Positions 34,623-43,506 of a stretch of 64,000 bases of DNA are shown here, piece after piece (position 1 is the stretch's first letter; the number at the start of each line of letters is the position of its first letter). The stretch is taken from assembly GCF_029255545.1 (NCBI RefSeq), contig NZ_JANLJJ010000068.1, positions 20,367 to 84,366 on the forward strand, written 5' to 3'. The position numbers and the translations under genes are program-made. This stretch comes from Ferrovibrio sp. GTDB taxonomy: Bacteria > Pseudomonadota > Alphaproteobacteria > Ferrovibrionales > Ferrovibrionaceae. The notes beneath the pieces were generated by a model. It saw only the letters and a list, made by a program, of their open reading frames with translations. It did no database searches and had not been told where the DNA came from.

Positions 34623-36358
34623 GCAGCGAGGACGATTTCCGCATCCGGCCAGGTCGCATCCGCTCGACGAGCGCGCAGCGCGCCAGACCCTTCATCGCGC
34701 AGGCGCTGGCGGCGGCCCAGCGCGCCGGCGGAACGGTCTCCCGCAGGGGGACGATCGGGCCGAACCACCGCTCCCGGTTCGGCCGGGGCCAGCGCGCATC
34801 GGTGCAGGCCAACCGGCTCATCACCTCCCGCTCGCGCGGCGCCGTCATCAAGGCGCGTGTCGTCCGTCACGGCGGACGGAGCGCGCCGCTTGCGACCCAC
34901 CTCAGCTATCTGAGCCGCGAGGGCGTCACCCGGGACGGAGAGAAGGCCCGGCTGTTTGGCCCCGGCACGGACGATGCCGATCGACAAGCGTTCGCGGAGC
35001 GGTGCGAAGATGACCGGCATCATTTCCGGTTCATCGTCTCGCCAGACGACGCCTTGGAGATGTCCGACCTCAAGACTTTCACCCGCGACCTCGTCGGGCA
35101 GATGGAAAAGGACCTCGGCACGAAGCTCGATTGGGTCGGCGTCGATCATTGGAACACCGAGCATCCGCACGTCCACCTGATCGTGCGTGGCGTGCGCGAG
35201 GACGGCGAGAACCTCGTCATCTCGCGCGACTACATCAAGGAGGGCATGCGCGATCGGGCGCGCGACCTGATCACCCAGGAGCTCGGCCCCCGCACCGATC
35301 AGGAGATCCGCCGCACGCTCGAACGCCAGATAGCCGCCGAGCGTTGGACCAACCTCGACCGACAGCTCACGCGCGACAGCACCCGCACCGGCGTCATCGA
35401 CCTCGCGCCGCATCCCGACCGCCAACCCGACGAGTTCCATGCGCTCAAGGTCGGGCGACTACGCAAGCTGGAATCGCTCGGTCTCGCCAACCAGTTCGGT
35501 CCCGGCCAATGGGCCATGTCGGAGAATGCCGAGGCGACGCTGCGCGAGCTGGGCGAACGCGGCGACATCATCAAGCGCATTCATCGCGGCCTGGCCGAGC
35601 GGGGCATCGAGCGCGGCGCGGCCAATTATGTGCTGGCCGCCGAGAGCCTGGACGATCCCGTCGTCGGCCGGTTGGTCGCCCGTGGCCTCGACGACGAGCT
35701 GAAGGGCACGGCCTATGCCGTGGTCGATGGCGCCGACGGGCGCACCCACCACATCAAACTGCCCGACCTCGATGCCGCCGGCGACAGCACGCCGGGCTCG
35801 ATCGTCGAACTGCGCAAGTTCGACGACGCCCAGGGCCGGCGGCGCGTGGCGCTGGCGGTCCGCTCGGACCTCTCGATCGAGCGGCAGATCACGGCGACCG
35901 GCGCCACCTGGCTCGACCGTCAGGCAATTGCCCGCGAGCCGGTCGCCCTTGGTGGCGGCGGCTTCGGCGCAGAGGTGCGCGGGGCGATGGATCGCCGCGC
36001 CGAACATCTGATCGGCCAAGGCCTCGCCGAACGTCAGAGTCGCGGCGTCAGCTTCAGCCGTAACCTGATCGAGACCCTGCGCCTGCGCGAACTGGACGCG
36101 CTCGGCGAGAAGCTGGCGTCGGAGAGCGGACGGCCGCTGACGCGCGCTTCGACCGGCGAATACGTCTCCGGCACCTACCGGCAGCGCTTCGCGCTCGCCT
36201 CCGGCCGGTTCGCAATGATCGACGACGGCCTCGGCTTCCAGCTCGTGCCTTGGTCCCCCTCACTCGAAAAGCAACTCGGCCGCCATGTCTCCGGCCTCGC
36301 GCGCGGCGACGGCGGCATCGACTGGAGCTTTGGCCGCAAGCGGGGGCTCGGATTGTAG
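34619..36358 (+). CDS. DUF3363 relaxase (VirD2/RlxS-like)
   Basis: The 579-residue protein starts at MSSEDDFRIRPGRIRS. The relaxase domain spans about residues 75-200, with VRHGGR, THLSYLSREG, and the metal-binding histidines in HPHVH (His182, 184, 186). The second half is DUF3363 (SDLKTFTRDL, later ending FGRKRGLGL). Proteins with this layout nick the element at oriT and pilot the strand through the TraG/Trb channel. The mercury and metal cargo begins 50 bp after the stop, so relaxase and traG are separated by 11 kb. Confidence 0.9.
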   Translation: MSSEDDFRIRPGRIRSTSAQRARPFIAQALAAAQRAGGTVSRRGTIGPNHRSRFGRGQRASVQANRLITSRSRGAVIKARVVRHGGRSAPLATHLSYLSREGVTRDGEKARLFGPGTDDADRQAFAERCEDDRHHFRFIVSPDDALEMSDLKTFTRDLVGQMEKDLGTKLDWVGVDHWNTEHPHVHLIVRGVREDGENLVISRDYIKEGMRDRARDLITQELGPRTDQEIRRTLERQIAAERWTNLDRQLTRDSTRTGVIDLAPHPDRQPDEFHALKVGRLRKLESLGLANQFGPGQWAMSENAEATLRELGERGDIIKRIHRGLAERGIERGAANYVLAAESLDDPVVGRLVARGLDDELKGTAYAVVDGADGRTHHIKLPDLDAAGDSTPGSIVELRKFDDAQGRRRVALAVRSDLSIERQITATGATWLDRQAIAREPVALGGGGFGAEVRGAMDRRAEHLIGQGLAERQSRGVSFSRNLIETLRLRELDALGEKLASESGRPLTRASTGEYVSGTYRQRFALASGRFAMIDDGLGFQLVPWSPSLEKQLGRHVSGLARGDGGIDWSFGRKRGLGL

Positions 36359-36408
36359 AGAAGCGTCAGCTCAGGCGACGGTGAGTCAGCCAATCTTGCC
36401 CACGGGTA

Positions 36409-37839
36409 TCAACCAGCGCAGCAGGAAAGTTTCGTCACATCCTTGTCGAAGCCCTGTGCGGCGAGCTTCAATCCCTCCACCGTCGTAAGGTAAGGAAAGA
36501 TCGTCTCGCCAAGCTCCTTCGTCGTCATTCCAAATTTGATCGCAAGCACCATGGTCTGGATACTGTCCGCACCCTCGGGTGCGAGGATCTGCGCCCCGAG
36601 CACGCGGTCGGTATTCCTGTCGGCCACCAGCTTTATGAGTCCGCGCGTGTCACGGGCTGCGAGCGCCCGCGGCACCTGGTCGAGCGGTGCAACCGACGTC
36701 TTCACATCGAAACCGCGCTGTCTTGCCTGTCGCTCGGAAAGTCCGACGCCCGCGACCTGCGGATCAGTGAAGACCACCCAGGGCATGGCGGTGTTGTCGT
36801 AGACGAGACTGTCGCCGTTGAGCGCGTTGCGCGCGGCAAGCTTGGCGCCATAGGCCGCCATATAGACGAACTGATCGCGTCCGGTCACATCGCCGGCGGC
36901 ATAGACGCCGGATTTCGAGGTGCGCATCCGGTCATCGACAACGATCCCGCCATTGGGCGCCAGCCTTACGCCGGACTCCTCCAGGCCAAGGTCCGCCGTG
37001 TTGGGTATGCGTCCGGTCGTCACCAGAACCTGCTCGGCGGTGAGCGTCTCTTTGCTGCCATCCACATCAATGGTCAGCGTGATTCCACCGTCTTGCTGCC
37101 CGATCCTGGAATAGGTCAGTCCGGTGCGGACATTGATGCCTTCGTCGGCCAGATAGCGGGCGAGTGCTTGCGCGATTTCCGGTTCCGCCTCGGGCAGCAG
37201 CCGCGAGCGCGTGACCAGGGTTACGGCGGTCCCTGTGCGGGCAAACATCTGCGCCAGTTCACAGCCGATATAGCCGCCCCCGATGACCAGAAGCGAGCGC
37301 GGCTGCCGGTCAAGTTCCAGTGCCGTGGTGCTGGTGAGGGTGGGAACATTCTCAATGCCGGGGATGCTCGGCATGGCCGGCGCCGCGCCGGTGGCGACGA
37401 TGATCTTGCCCGCAGAAACGGGGCTGTCGTTCACAAGCACACCGGCGCCATTCAGCCTTGCTGCCCCCTCCAGATAGGCGATGCTGCTATATTCGGGCAG
37501 CAGATCGACATATTTCTTCTGCCGGAGTGTTCCGACGAGATCGTCCTTGGCCGCGACCAGCGCTGACCAGTCAGCAACATGGGCCTCACCGGCGAGGCCA
37601 GCGAACCGGCTTGCCGCGCGTGCGCCATGCAGAGCTTCGGCGGCGCGGATCATGGTCTTGGACGGCACACACCCGACATTGACGCACGTGCCGCCGATGA
37701 GCCCATGTCCGATGAGAGCCACATTCGCGCCTTGCTCGGCAGCTGTGATCGCAGCGGAGAAACCCGCCGAACCCGCACCGATGACGGCGAGATCATAGCC
37801 ACCTTTCCGGTTGCGGTCTGTGCTGCAGCAATCGGCCAT
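36409..37839 (-). CDS. merA: Mercuric reductase
   Basis: Starting at 37839 (MADCCSTDR, AGAAGGG upstream) gives 476 residues. GAGSAG is the FAD site, TCVNVGC (Cys52, Cys57) the redox pair, GGGYIGCE the NADPH site, and the C-terminal Cys473-Cys474 pair delivers Hg(II) to the active site. The N-terminal HMA domain found in many MerA proteins is absent, although residues 4-5 are CysCys. It reduces Hg(II) to volatile Hg(0) in the cytoplasm with NADPH. It is the last gene of merTPFA and starts one base after the merF stop. Confidence 0.95.
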   Translation of the reverse strand: MADCCSTDRNRKGGYDLAVIGAGSAGFSAAITAAEQGANVALIGHGLIGGTCVNVGCVPSKTMIRAAEALHGARAASRFAGLAGEAHVADWSALVAAKDDLVGTLRQKKYVDLLPEYSSIAYLEGAARLNGAGVLVNDSPVSAGKIIVATGAAPAMPSIPGIENVPTLTSTTALELDRQPRSLLVIGGGYIGCELAQMFARTGTAVTLVTRSRLLPEAEPEIAQALARYLADEGINVRTGLTYSRIGQQDGGITLTIDVDGSKETLTAEQVLVTTGRIPNTADLGLEESGVRLAPNGGIVVDDRMRTSKSGVYAAGDVTGRDQFVYMAAYGAKLAARNALNGDSLVYDNTAMPWVVFTDPQVAGVGLSERQARQRGFDVKTSVAPLDQVPRALAARDTRGLIKLVADRNTDRVLGAQILAPEGADSIQTMVLAIKFGMTTKELGETIFPYLTTVEGLKLAAQGFDKDVTKLSCCAG

Positions 37840-37840
37840 A

Positions 37841-38089
37841 TCAGGCCCTTCTCTTGTTCGATTGTGTGTCGGAGGCACAGCACGCCGCCGCCCGCTCCCG
37901 CCGCCAGAACCCATAGGCGGTAATCACGAGAAAGAGGACGAGCGCTGGAATGAGAACATAGTCGATCCAGCCGAGCCAGGCCGACAGGCCAAGAGCGCCG
38001 AGCGCCAGACCCAGGACCGGTGTTGCGCAGCAGATCGCCGCGATGACCGATCCGATGATGCCGGTCTTGAGGATCGTCATGTCCTTCAT
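37841..38089 (-). CDS. merF: Mercury transport protein MerF
   Basis: This 82-residue inner-membrane protein has two membrane segments (about 11-38 and 42-62). The cysteine pair Cys20-Cys21 lies in the first and Cys70-Cys71 in the cytoplasmic tail, the MerF pattern for moving Hg(II) inward to MerA. The start at 38089 (MKDMTILKTG) is preferred over upstream arginine-rich residues. It lies 10 bp after merP and one base before merA. Confidence 0.9.
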   Translation of the reverse strand: MKDMTILKTGIIGSVIAAICCATPVLGLALGALGLSAWLGWIDYVLIPALVLFLVITAYGFWRRERAAACCASDTQSNKRRA

Positions 38090-38099
38090 CTTCCCGGAC

Positions 38100-38432
38100 C
38101 TAGCTTCTCGCTGTCGCCGGATAGCCGGCATTCGTCGAGGCCGCTGCGATCGCTTCCGGCGTCGTAATCGAGGGATCGAACACCACAATCGCTGTCTTGG
38201 CGTCGAAATTGATCTCGACCGACTTCACGCCGTTCACGCCCGCCATGGCCGATTTGACCGTGACCGGGCATAGCGCACAGGTCATGTTCTCGATGGAGAA
38301 CCTCACCGTCCGGACGGCAGTGACTTGGGCAGCCGCCGATTGTGCCGCAAATAGCGAGACGCCCGACGTGGACAAGATGCCGGCGGCGCCCAGAACCAGC
38401 ACGCCTGCGGTGATGACGAGACTTCGTTTCAT
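38100..38432 (-). CDS. merP: Periplasmic mercury-binding protein MerP
   Basis: The 110-residue protein has a signal peptide (residues 1 to about 36, ending near AQSAAAQ) and a mature HMA domain with MTCALC (Cys52, Cys55). It collects Hg(II) in the periplasm and passes it to MerT. Ribosome site AGGAG is 7-11 bases before the ATG at 38432. It sits between merT and merF. Confidence 0.95.
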   Translation of the reverse strand: MKRSLVITAGVLVLGAAGILSTSGVSLFAAQSAAAQVTAVRTVRFSIENMTCALCPVTVKSAMAGVNGVKSVEINFDAKTAIVVFDPSITTPEAIAAASTNAGYPATARS

Positions 38433-38443
38433 GTCGTGTTCTC

Positions 38444-38842
38444 CTAGTAAAAAAGTGGTGCCCACCAGTTGATCGTCAGGGCCAGAACGACAAGCACGCT
38501 CGCCAGCCAGAGAGCAGTCTTGGTGATGATGGAGGATTCCGGCCGGGCGCAGTAGGATCCCTCCTCGCAAGCGGGTTTCGGCTTGAAATAGATCTGCCGG
38601 AAGCCAAGCCCGATGAAAACCAGGGCTACCGCCGCGAAGTAGGGCTTGTAGGGTTCAAGCGCCGTGAGGTTGCCGATCCAGGCCCCGGAAATGCCAAGCG
38701 CAAAGAGCGCGAGCGGTGCAATGCAGCAGGTCGAGGCGAGGATCGCGCCAACGACGCCGCCCGCCGCGAACCAGCTCTTGCGCCGGTCCTTGATTTCCCG
38801 TGGCGCGCTCAGCGGTGCTGTTTCGACATCCGTATGGCTCAT
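38444..38842 (-). CDS. merT: Mercuric ion transporter MerT
   Basis: The start at 38842 (MSHTDVE) gives 132 residues. Three membrane segments are seen; Cys39-Cys40 lie in the first and Cys92 and Cys98 in the cytoplasmic loop (ACEEGSYC), the standard MerT ligands. It imports Hg(II) from MerP for reduction by MerA. It is the first gene of the operon, read from the operator at 38874-38904. Confidence 0.95.
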   Translation of the reverse strand: MSHTDVETAPLSAPREIKDRRKSWFAAGGVVGAILASTCCIAPLALFALGISGAWIGNLTALEPYKPYFAAVALVFIGLGFRQIYFKPKPACEEGSYCARPESSIITKTALWLASVLVVLALTINWWAPLFY

Positions 38843-38873
38843 GCGACTCGACCCTCGATTTTCATTCGATCGG

Positions 38874-38904
38874 AGCCTACAGTCTGTAGCAACTACAGAC
38901 TCAA
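38874..38904 (-). promoter_or_regulatory. mer operator-promoter
   Basis: On the minus strand TTGAGT (38904-38899) and TAGGCT (38879-38874) are separated by 19 bp, the long spacing typical of MerR promoters. Between them is a perfect dyad of AGTCTGTAG and CTACAGACT around a three-base centre (38881-38901). MerR untwists such promoters when Hg(II) binds. The region also serves the divergent merR gene at 38920. Confidence 0.9.
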
Positions 38905-38919
38905 GGGGTTTATCAAACG

Positions 38920-39333
38920 ATGAGCGATCACGTTTCAGGGAGAGGGTTGCAGCGGGCCAAACTCGCTCAGCGCACGGGCTGCAATCTCGAAACCATCCGC
39001 TATTACGAGAAGATCGGCATGATGCCCGATCCGCCGCGCATGGCATCGGGCTACCGCGTCTATAGCGAGAGTCACGTCTCGCGGCTGCGTTTCATCCTGC
39101 GTGCCCGTGAGCTTGGCTTCGCCATCGAACAAATCCGCGGCCTGCTCGACCTCGTCGATGGCGGCACCCAGACCTGCGCCGAGGTGAAGGAGCGGACCGA
39201 AAGGCATCTGGCCGATGTACGTGCAAAAATCGCCGATCTCCGGCGTATCGAAAAGGTGTTGGCGGCGACCGCAGCGCAATGTTCTGGAGACGACGTGCCC
39301 GAGTGCCCGGTCCTGGAGGCGCTGGCATCATGA
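38920..39333 (+). CDS. merR: Mercury-responsive regulator MerR
   Basis: The 137-residue protein has an N-terminal HTH ([21 protein letters not shown]) and a coiled dimerisation helix. Cys86, Cys121 and Cys129 have spacings of 35 and 8, very close to the 82/117/126 set of Hg-type MerR. It diverges from merTPFA across the dyad at 38881-38901, and so both represses and activates mer. This is the local regulator of the reductase operon; a second MerR at 39547 controls the next module. Confidence 0.9.
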   Translation: MSDHVSGRGLQRAKLAQRTGCNLETIRYYEKIGMMPDPPRMASGYRVYSESHVSRLRFILRARELGFAIEQIRGLLDLVDGGTQTCAEVKERTERHLADVRAKIADLRRIEKVLAATAAQCSGDDVPECPVLEALAS

Positions 39334-39337
39334 TGGC

Positions 39338-39478
39338 ACATTGGCGATTTATTTCGGAGCGGCCTTGGCGGAGATCTCCGGCTGCTTTGCCTTCTGTGCC
39401 GGGCTGCGCCTGGACCGATCCCCGCTGTGGCTCACACCGAGCACGGCGAGCCTTGCGCTCTTCGCTTATCCGCCATAG
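39338..39478 (+). pseudogene. YnfA-family membrane protein remnant
   Basis: Without a usable start, this frame reads [19 protein letters not shown], then [10 protein letters not shown] and [12 protein letters not shown], matching the first half of YnfA/UPF0060 proteins (two membrane segments). The usual second half is missing and a stop follows. Such genes often sit in mer elements; this one is decayed, leaving about 45 residues after merR. Confidence 0.6.
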
Positions 39479-39493
39479 CGAGGCCAATGGGTA

Positions 39494-39524
39494 TTGACCC
39501 CGTACTGTGGTACGGAGTCTAAAG
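39494..39524 (+). promoter_or_regulatory. MerR-type promoter/operator of the second metal regulon, copy 1
   Basis: TTGACC at 39494 and TCTAAA/CTAAAG at 39518-39524 are 18-19 bp apart, a MerR-type spacing. CCGTAC (39500-39505) and GTACGG (39510-39515) form a perfect dyad around TGTG. It precedes the merR-HMA fusion gene and matches the operator before the P-type ATPase. Confidence 0.75.
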
Positions 39525-39546
39525 TTCTTACTTTACGAGACACGCC

Positions 39547-40233
39547 ATGGCCACCGGAATGACCATCAGCCGAGCCGCCGAGCGGGCGGGCGTCGGCGTC
39601 GAAACCATCCGCTTTTACGAGCGGCGCGGGCTGATCGAGCAACCCGTCCGGCCAAGGACCGGTGGCTATCGCTTCTATGATACCGAGGTCGTCGAGCGTA
39701 TCCGATTCATCCGGCAGGGGCAGGAGCTCGGATTCTCCCTGCGCGAGATTGCGGAACTCCTCTCGCTACGGGCCGATCCGGGGGCCGATTGCGGCGATGT
39801 CCGAACGCAGGCGGTGAGCAAGCGCGAAGAGGTCGACCGTAAGATCGCGCAGCTTCAGCACATCCGGAGCGCCCTCGACGAATTGATTGCTACCTGCCCG
39901 GGCGGCGGCGCCTTGCGCGCCTGCACGATCATCGACGCAATGGCCGGTCGCCGAGCGACAAAGGCCCTCCGACCATCCGGTAAGAGAGTTGGTCAGAACA
40001 GAACAACGAAAGGACAGGACGTGAAAACCGCCACGTTCAAGATCGACGGCATGCACTGCGACGGCTGTGCACGCACCATCGAGGCGCTCGTTTCGACCGA
40101 GCCCGGTGTGCGCAAGGCAACCGTTTCGTTCAAGGCGCGCGAAGCCCGCATCCTGTTCGATCCACAGGTCAGGAACGAGGACCAGCTCGCGGCGGCGATC
40201 CGCAAAGCCGGATATTCCGTCGCGAGCCAGTGA
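39547..40233 (+). CDS. Hg-type MerR regulator fused to an HMA metal-binding domain
   Basis: The 228-residue protein has an N-terminal MerR domain (VGVETIRFYERRGLIEQP). Cys82, Cys117 and Cys126 fall at exactly the positions used by Hg(II) MerR proteins. After a basic linker (residues 135-158) an HMA domain follows, with GMHCDGC (Cys171, Cys174) and a complete beta-alpha-beta pattern. No stop separates the two. A GTG at 40021 (residue 159) with AAAGGACAG upstream could also start a separate chaperone from the same frame. The gene is preceded by its own MerR-type operator. I infer a sensor that also binds metal, or one that yields a free chaperone. Confidence 0.85.
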   Translation: MATGMTISRAAERAGVGVETIRFYERRGLIEQPVRPRTGGYRFYDTEVVERIRFIRQGQELGFSLREIAELLSLRADPGADCGDVRTQAVSKREEVDRKIAQLQHIRSALDELIATCPGGGALRACTIIDAMAGRRATKALRPSGKRVGQNRTTKGQDVKTATFKIDGMHCDGCARTIEALVSTEPGVRKATVSFKAREARILFDPQVRNEDQLAAAIRKAGYSVASQ

Positions 40234-40916
40234 TCGTGACGGAATTCGGGCTCATCAATCTCCTTGTCGTCCCCGCAGCGCTAGGCCTGTTCGGCTTCAT
40301 CGAGCCCTGCTCGATCGGCTCGAGCCTCATCTTCATCAAGTATCTCGAGCGCAAGGAAGCGGCGCGGAAGCTTGCCGAAACCGTGCTGTTCGGTGCAACG
40401 CGCGCAATTTTCATCGGCGCGTTGGGCGTCCTGGCGGTCCTTCTGGGCACGGCTTTCCTCGGGTTGCAGAAGGGCGCGTGGATCTTACTTGGCGCGGTGT
40501 ATCTCGTCATTGGCGCGCTCTACGCCACGGGGCGGGCGCGATTGCTGATGCAGTCGATCGGACCGCGGCTCAGCAGTCTCTCCAGCGCACGTGGATCCGT
40601 CGGCCTCGGCGTGCTCTTCGGCCTCAACATCCCGGCCTGCGCGGCGCCGCTGCTGCTGGTCCTTCTTGGGGCCGCGGCGGCTGGTGGCGCGACAGGTGCC
40701 ACATTCCTCGGCGGCTTCGTCTCCCTCGCCGTATTCGGCCTCGCGCTGTCGCTGCCGCTTGTCCTAGCCGTGCTGTTCGCACCGGCGCGGCGGGCGCTCG
40801 ACTGGCTGGCGGGCCTCTCGGCCCGCGTGCCCTTTTGGACCGGCGTCGTGCTCGTGGCGCTCGGCCTGTGGTCGATCGGATTCGGCCTGTTCGTTACCCT
40901 GCCCGAGCCGGCGTGA
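40230..40916 (+). CDS. CcdA/DsbD-like membrane protein 1
   Basis: The start is a GTG that overlaps the preceding stop; a GTG at 40236 is an alternative. The 228-residue protein has six predicted membrane segments. Cys27 in EPCSIG (segment 1) and Cys137 in IPACAAP (segment 4) are the paired intramembrane cysteines of CcdA/DsbD-beta proteins that carry electrons across the membrane. In this cluster it probably supplies reducing power or handles thiol-bound metal (inference). It is co-transcribed with the MerR-HMA gene. Confidence 0.75.
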   Translation: MIVTEFGLINLLVVPAALGLFGFIEPCSIGSSLIFIKYLERKEAARKLAETVLFGATRAIFIGALGVLAVLLGTAFLGLQKGAWILLGAVYLVIGALYATGRARLLMQSIGPRLSSLSSARGSVGLGVLFGLNIPACAAPLLLVLLGAAAAGGATGATFLGGFVSLAVFGLALSLPLVLAVLFAPARRALDWLAGLSARVPFWTGVVLVALGLWSIGFGLFVTLPEPA

Positions 40917-40955
40917 CGTAAGCGCAGTCGCGCTTTGTCCAGCCATCGTCGCCTC

Positions 40956-40986
40956 TTGACTCCGTACGTCGGTACGGGGTGCAGGC
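40956..40986 (+). promoter_or_regulatory. MerR-type promoter/operator of the second metal regulon, copy 2
   Basis: TTGACT at 40956-40961 is followed by CCGTAC (40962-40967) and GTACGG (40972-40977) around GTCG, then CAGGCT about 20 bp after the -35. Arm sequence and spacing are the same as at 39500-39515, so one regulator should bind both. It drives the P-type ATPase operon. Confidence 0.75.
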
Positions 40987-41058
40987 TTCCACTGAAGTTG
41001 CCCGAATCGAAGCCGGCAAGGGCGTCCTTCCCGGCAACCAGCCTCAACGGAGGCCGCC

Positions 41059-43506
41059 ATGACCGTCGCGACAACCACAGACCCTGCCGCCCTGCCACTA
41101 TGGACCGAGGAGCCCGCGAGCCGCCGGGATCGGGCGCGTATCCGGGCGCGCATCGGTGGGCTCCACTGTTCGCTCTGCACGAGCACCATCGAAAAGGCGC
41201 TCGGCCGCAAGCCCGGCGTCGACAAGGTGGCGGTGAGCCTCACCCACGAGCAGGCTCTGGTTGAATACGACCCCGCCATAGCCGACCCAACTGAACTCCT
41301 CCAGACGCTGCGCGATATTGGCTACACATTGCACGATCCGCGCAAGCTGCGCGCCTTCGAGGAGGAGGAACGCGATCTCGTGCGCGAGGGTCGGCGCTTC
41401 CTTGTCGCCGTCGCCTTCAGCCTGATTGCCATCGCGCTCATCGCAGCGCCAACAGGCATCGGATCAACCGCGCTGCCGCTCGTCGCCGCACTCGGCCTCA
41501 TCGGCTTCGTGTTCCTGGTGCTCCGTGCGCAAGGACTATGGATCGCGACTTCAAGCGCAACGGGTCTCGGGGTGCTTGCCGGCTCACTGCTCCTGTACCG
41601 CGAGACGCTCGGTGTTACGGCGGCCACGCCGTGGCTGGTCGGTGCGCTTGCAGTTCTCCTCGTCTTCGGCGTCGCCCGTCACATCCTGAGCATGGCGATC
41701 CAGGCGCTGCGCCGGGGGATTCTGAATCAGCACGTGCTCTTGGAAGCAGGCGCGTTCGCCGGCCTCACGGGCGGCCTGATCGGGCTCACCTTCGATCCGC
41801 CCGGCTACCCGACCGCGCCGTTCTTCGCGGTCTCGGTCATGGTCGCCACCTACCATCTCTTCTCCGAATGGCTGTCGCTCATCGTCAAGACCCGCAGCTC
41901 TCAGGCGGTCAAGCGCCTGCTCGACCTCCAGCCGGACGTCGCCCGCGTTGTGCGGAACGGCCGCGAGGTGGAGATCCCGATAGCGGACGTCGTGGTCGAC
42001 GACCTCGTGCGCATCCGCCCAGGCGAACACTTGCCCGTCGATGGCGAGGTGGTGGAGGGGCATTCTTCGGTCAATCAGGCGCTCGTCACCGGCGAGCCGA
42101 TACCAGTCGAGCGCTCGGTCGGCGATAAGGTCATCGGTGGATCGATCAACGGCACGGGCGCGCTGCTCGTCCGGGTCACCGCGGTTGGCGAGCAGAGCTT
42201 CCTGCAGCGCATCGCACGCGAGGTCGAGGACGCCCGCGCTCTGAAGCCCGGCCTTCTGCACCTCGTCGACCGCGTGCTTGTCGTCTACACACCAACGGTA
42301 CTCACGATCGCGTTGCTCGCGGCGCTTGGCTGGATGATTGTTCCCTGGCTGCTCGGCAGCGAGCCCGACCTGCAGCGGGCGGTATTCGCGGGTCTGAGCG
42401 TGCTGGTCATGGGCTATCCCTGCGCCGTCGGCATCTCGGCGCCGCTGTCGATCGTGCGTGGCGCGGGTGAGGCGGCCGAGCGGGGAATCCTCATGCGCAC
42501 CGGCGAGGCGTTCCAGGGCTACCGGCTGGTGAGCCAGGTCGCCTTCGACAAGACCGGGACGCTGACCGAGGGGCGACCGCGCCTTATCGAGATCGAAGCT
42601 ACAGGCATCACCGAGGAGGGTCTGCTCGGCGTCGCTGCCGCAGCCGAAGCCTCCTCCGAGCATCCGCTGGCTGACGCGATCGTAACCGCTGCCTTCGAGC
42701 GGAATATCACGCCGCCTGAGGTGGAGCGCTTCGAGGCTGTTCCGGGCAAGGGCGTTCGTGTGCGCATCGGTACGGAAACCGTGCTGGCCGGTAGCCCACG
42801 CTTCATGACCGAGAGCGGCATTGACTTGGCGTCGCTGGCGAGCCGCATCGTTACGCTCGAACGCGCCGGACGCACCGTCATCGCTGTCTGCCGCAACGGG
42901 CAGCCTCTTGGCCTACTCGCCCTTGGCGACACTGTCAGGAGCGAGGCCGCCCAAACATTGGCCGCACTGAAAGATGTGGGCGTCAGAACCGTGCTGGTGA
43001 CTGGCGACAACGAGCTCGCGGCGCGACGGGTCGCGGCCGAGGTCGGGATCGACGAGGTTCACGCCGGAATCCTCCCCGGCGAAAAGGCGGCGCTCGTGCG
43101 GCGGCTTCAGGAAAGGGGCCGAGTGGCAATGGTCGGCGATGGCATCAACGATGCGCCGGCGCTGATGCAGGCGGATGTCGGTATCGCCATGGGCGGGGGC
43201 ACTGACATCGCCATCGATGCGGCCGACATCATCATCCTGAGCAATCGGCTCGACGGTGTGGTGACCGCCCGAGAGATCAGCCGCCGCAGCTACCGCAAAA
43301 TGGTGCAGAACGTCTCGCTCGCCTTCCTGTTCAACGGTATCGGCGTGCCGCTGGCGACGACCGGGCTCGTCTATCCGGTCTGGGCGATGGTGGCCATGGC
43401 GGTGAGCGTGACGACGATCTTCTTCAACTCGCTGTGGGGCCAGCCCTCGCTGTTCTTCCAAGCCATCCTCAGCGTCGGCAAACCGGTCGCAGCGGAGAAG
43501 GCATGA
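41059..43506 (+). CDS. Heavy-metal P1B-type ATPase with HMA domain and YPC motif
   Basis: The 815-residue ATPase has an N-terminal HMA domain (GLHCSLC, Cys37 and Cys40), membrane segments, GEHLPVDGEV and TGEP actuator motifs, DKTGTLTEG (phosphorylated Asp497) and GDGINDAPAL. The ion-binding motif in the sixth segment is YPC (residues 453-455), where most transporters have CPC, CPH, SPC or TPC, so the substrate cannot be read. It would move a soft or transition metal across the inner membrane. It is the first gene after the second operator and overlaps the next gene by four bases. Confidence 0.9.
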   Translation: MTVATTTDPAALPLWTEEPASRRDRARIRARIGGLHCSLCTSTIEKALGRKPGVDKVAVSLTHEQALVEYDPAIADPTELLQTLRDIGYTLHDPRKLRAFEEEERDLVREGRRFLVAVAFSLIAIALIAAPTGIGSTALPLVAALGLIGFVFLVLRAQGLWIATSSATGLGVLAGSLLLYRETLGVTAATPWLVGALAVLLVFGVARHILSMAIQALRRGILNQHVLLEAGAFAGLTGGLIGLTFDPPGYPTAPFFAVSVMVATYHLFSEWLSLIVKTRSSQAVKRLLDLQPDVARVVRNGREVEIPIADVVVDDLVRIRPGEHLPVDGEVVEGHSSVNQALVTGEPIPVERSVGDKVIGGSINGTGALLVRVTAVGEQSFLQRIAREVEDARALKPGLLHLVDRVLVVYTPTVLTIALLAALGWMIVPWLLGSEPDLQRAVFAGLSVLVMGYPCAVGISAPLSIVRGAGEAAERGILMRTGEAFQGYRLVSQVAFDKTGTLTEGRPRLIEIEATGITEEGLLGVAAAAEASSEHPLADAIVTAAFERNITPPEVERFEAVPGKGVRVRIGTETVLAGSPRFMTESGIDLASLASRIVTLERAGRTVIAVCRNGQPLGLLALGDTVRSEAAQTLAALKDVGVRTVLVTGDNELAARRVAAEVGIDEVHAGILPGEKAALVRRLQERGRVAMVGDGINDAPALMQADVGIAMGGGTDIAIDAADIIILSNRLDGVVTAREISRRSYRKMVQNVSLAFLFNGIGVPLATTGLVYPVWAMVAMAVSVTTIFFNSLWGQPSLFFQAILSVGKPVAAEKA

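Noticed and set aside
40021..40233. Separate HMA chaperone gene only, not a fusion
   Set aside because: There is no stop between the MerR and HMA parts; a second internal start is possible and is recorded, but the fusion is what the sequence shows.
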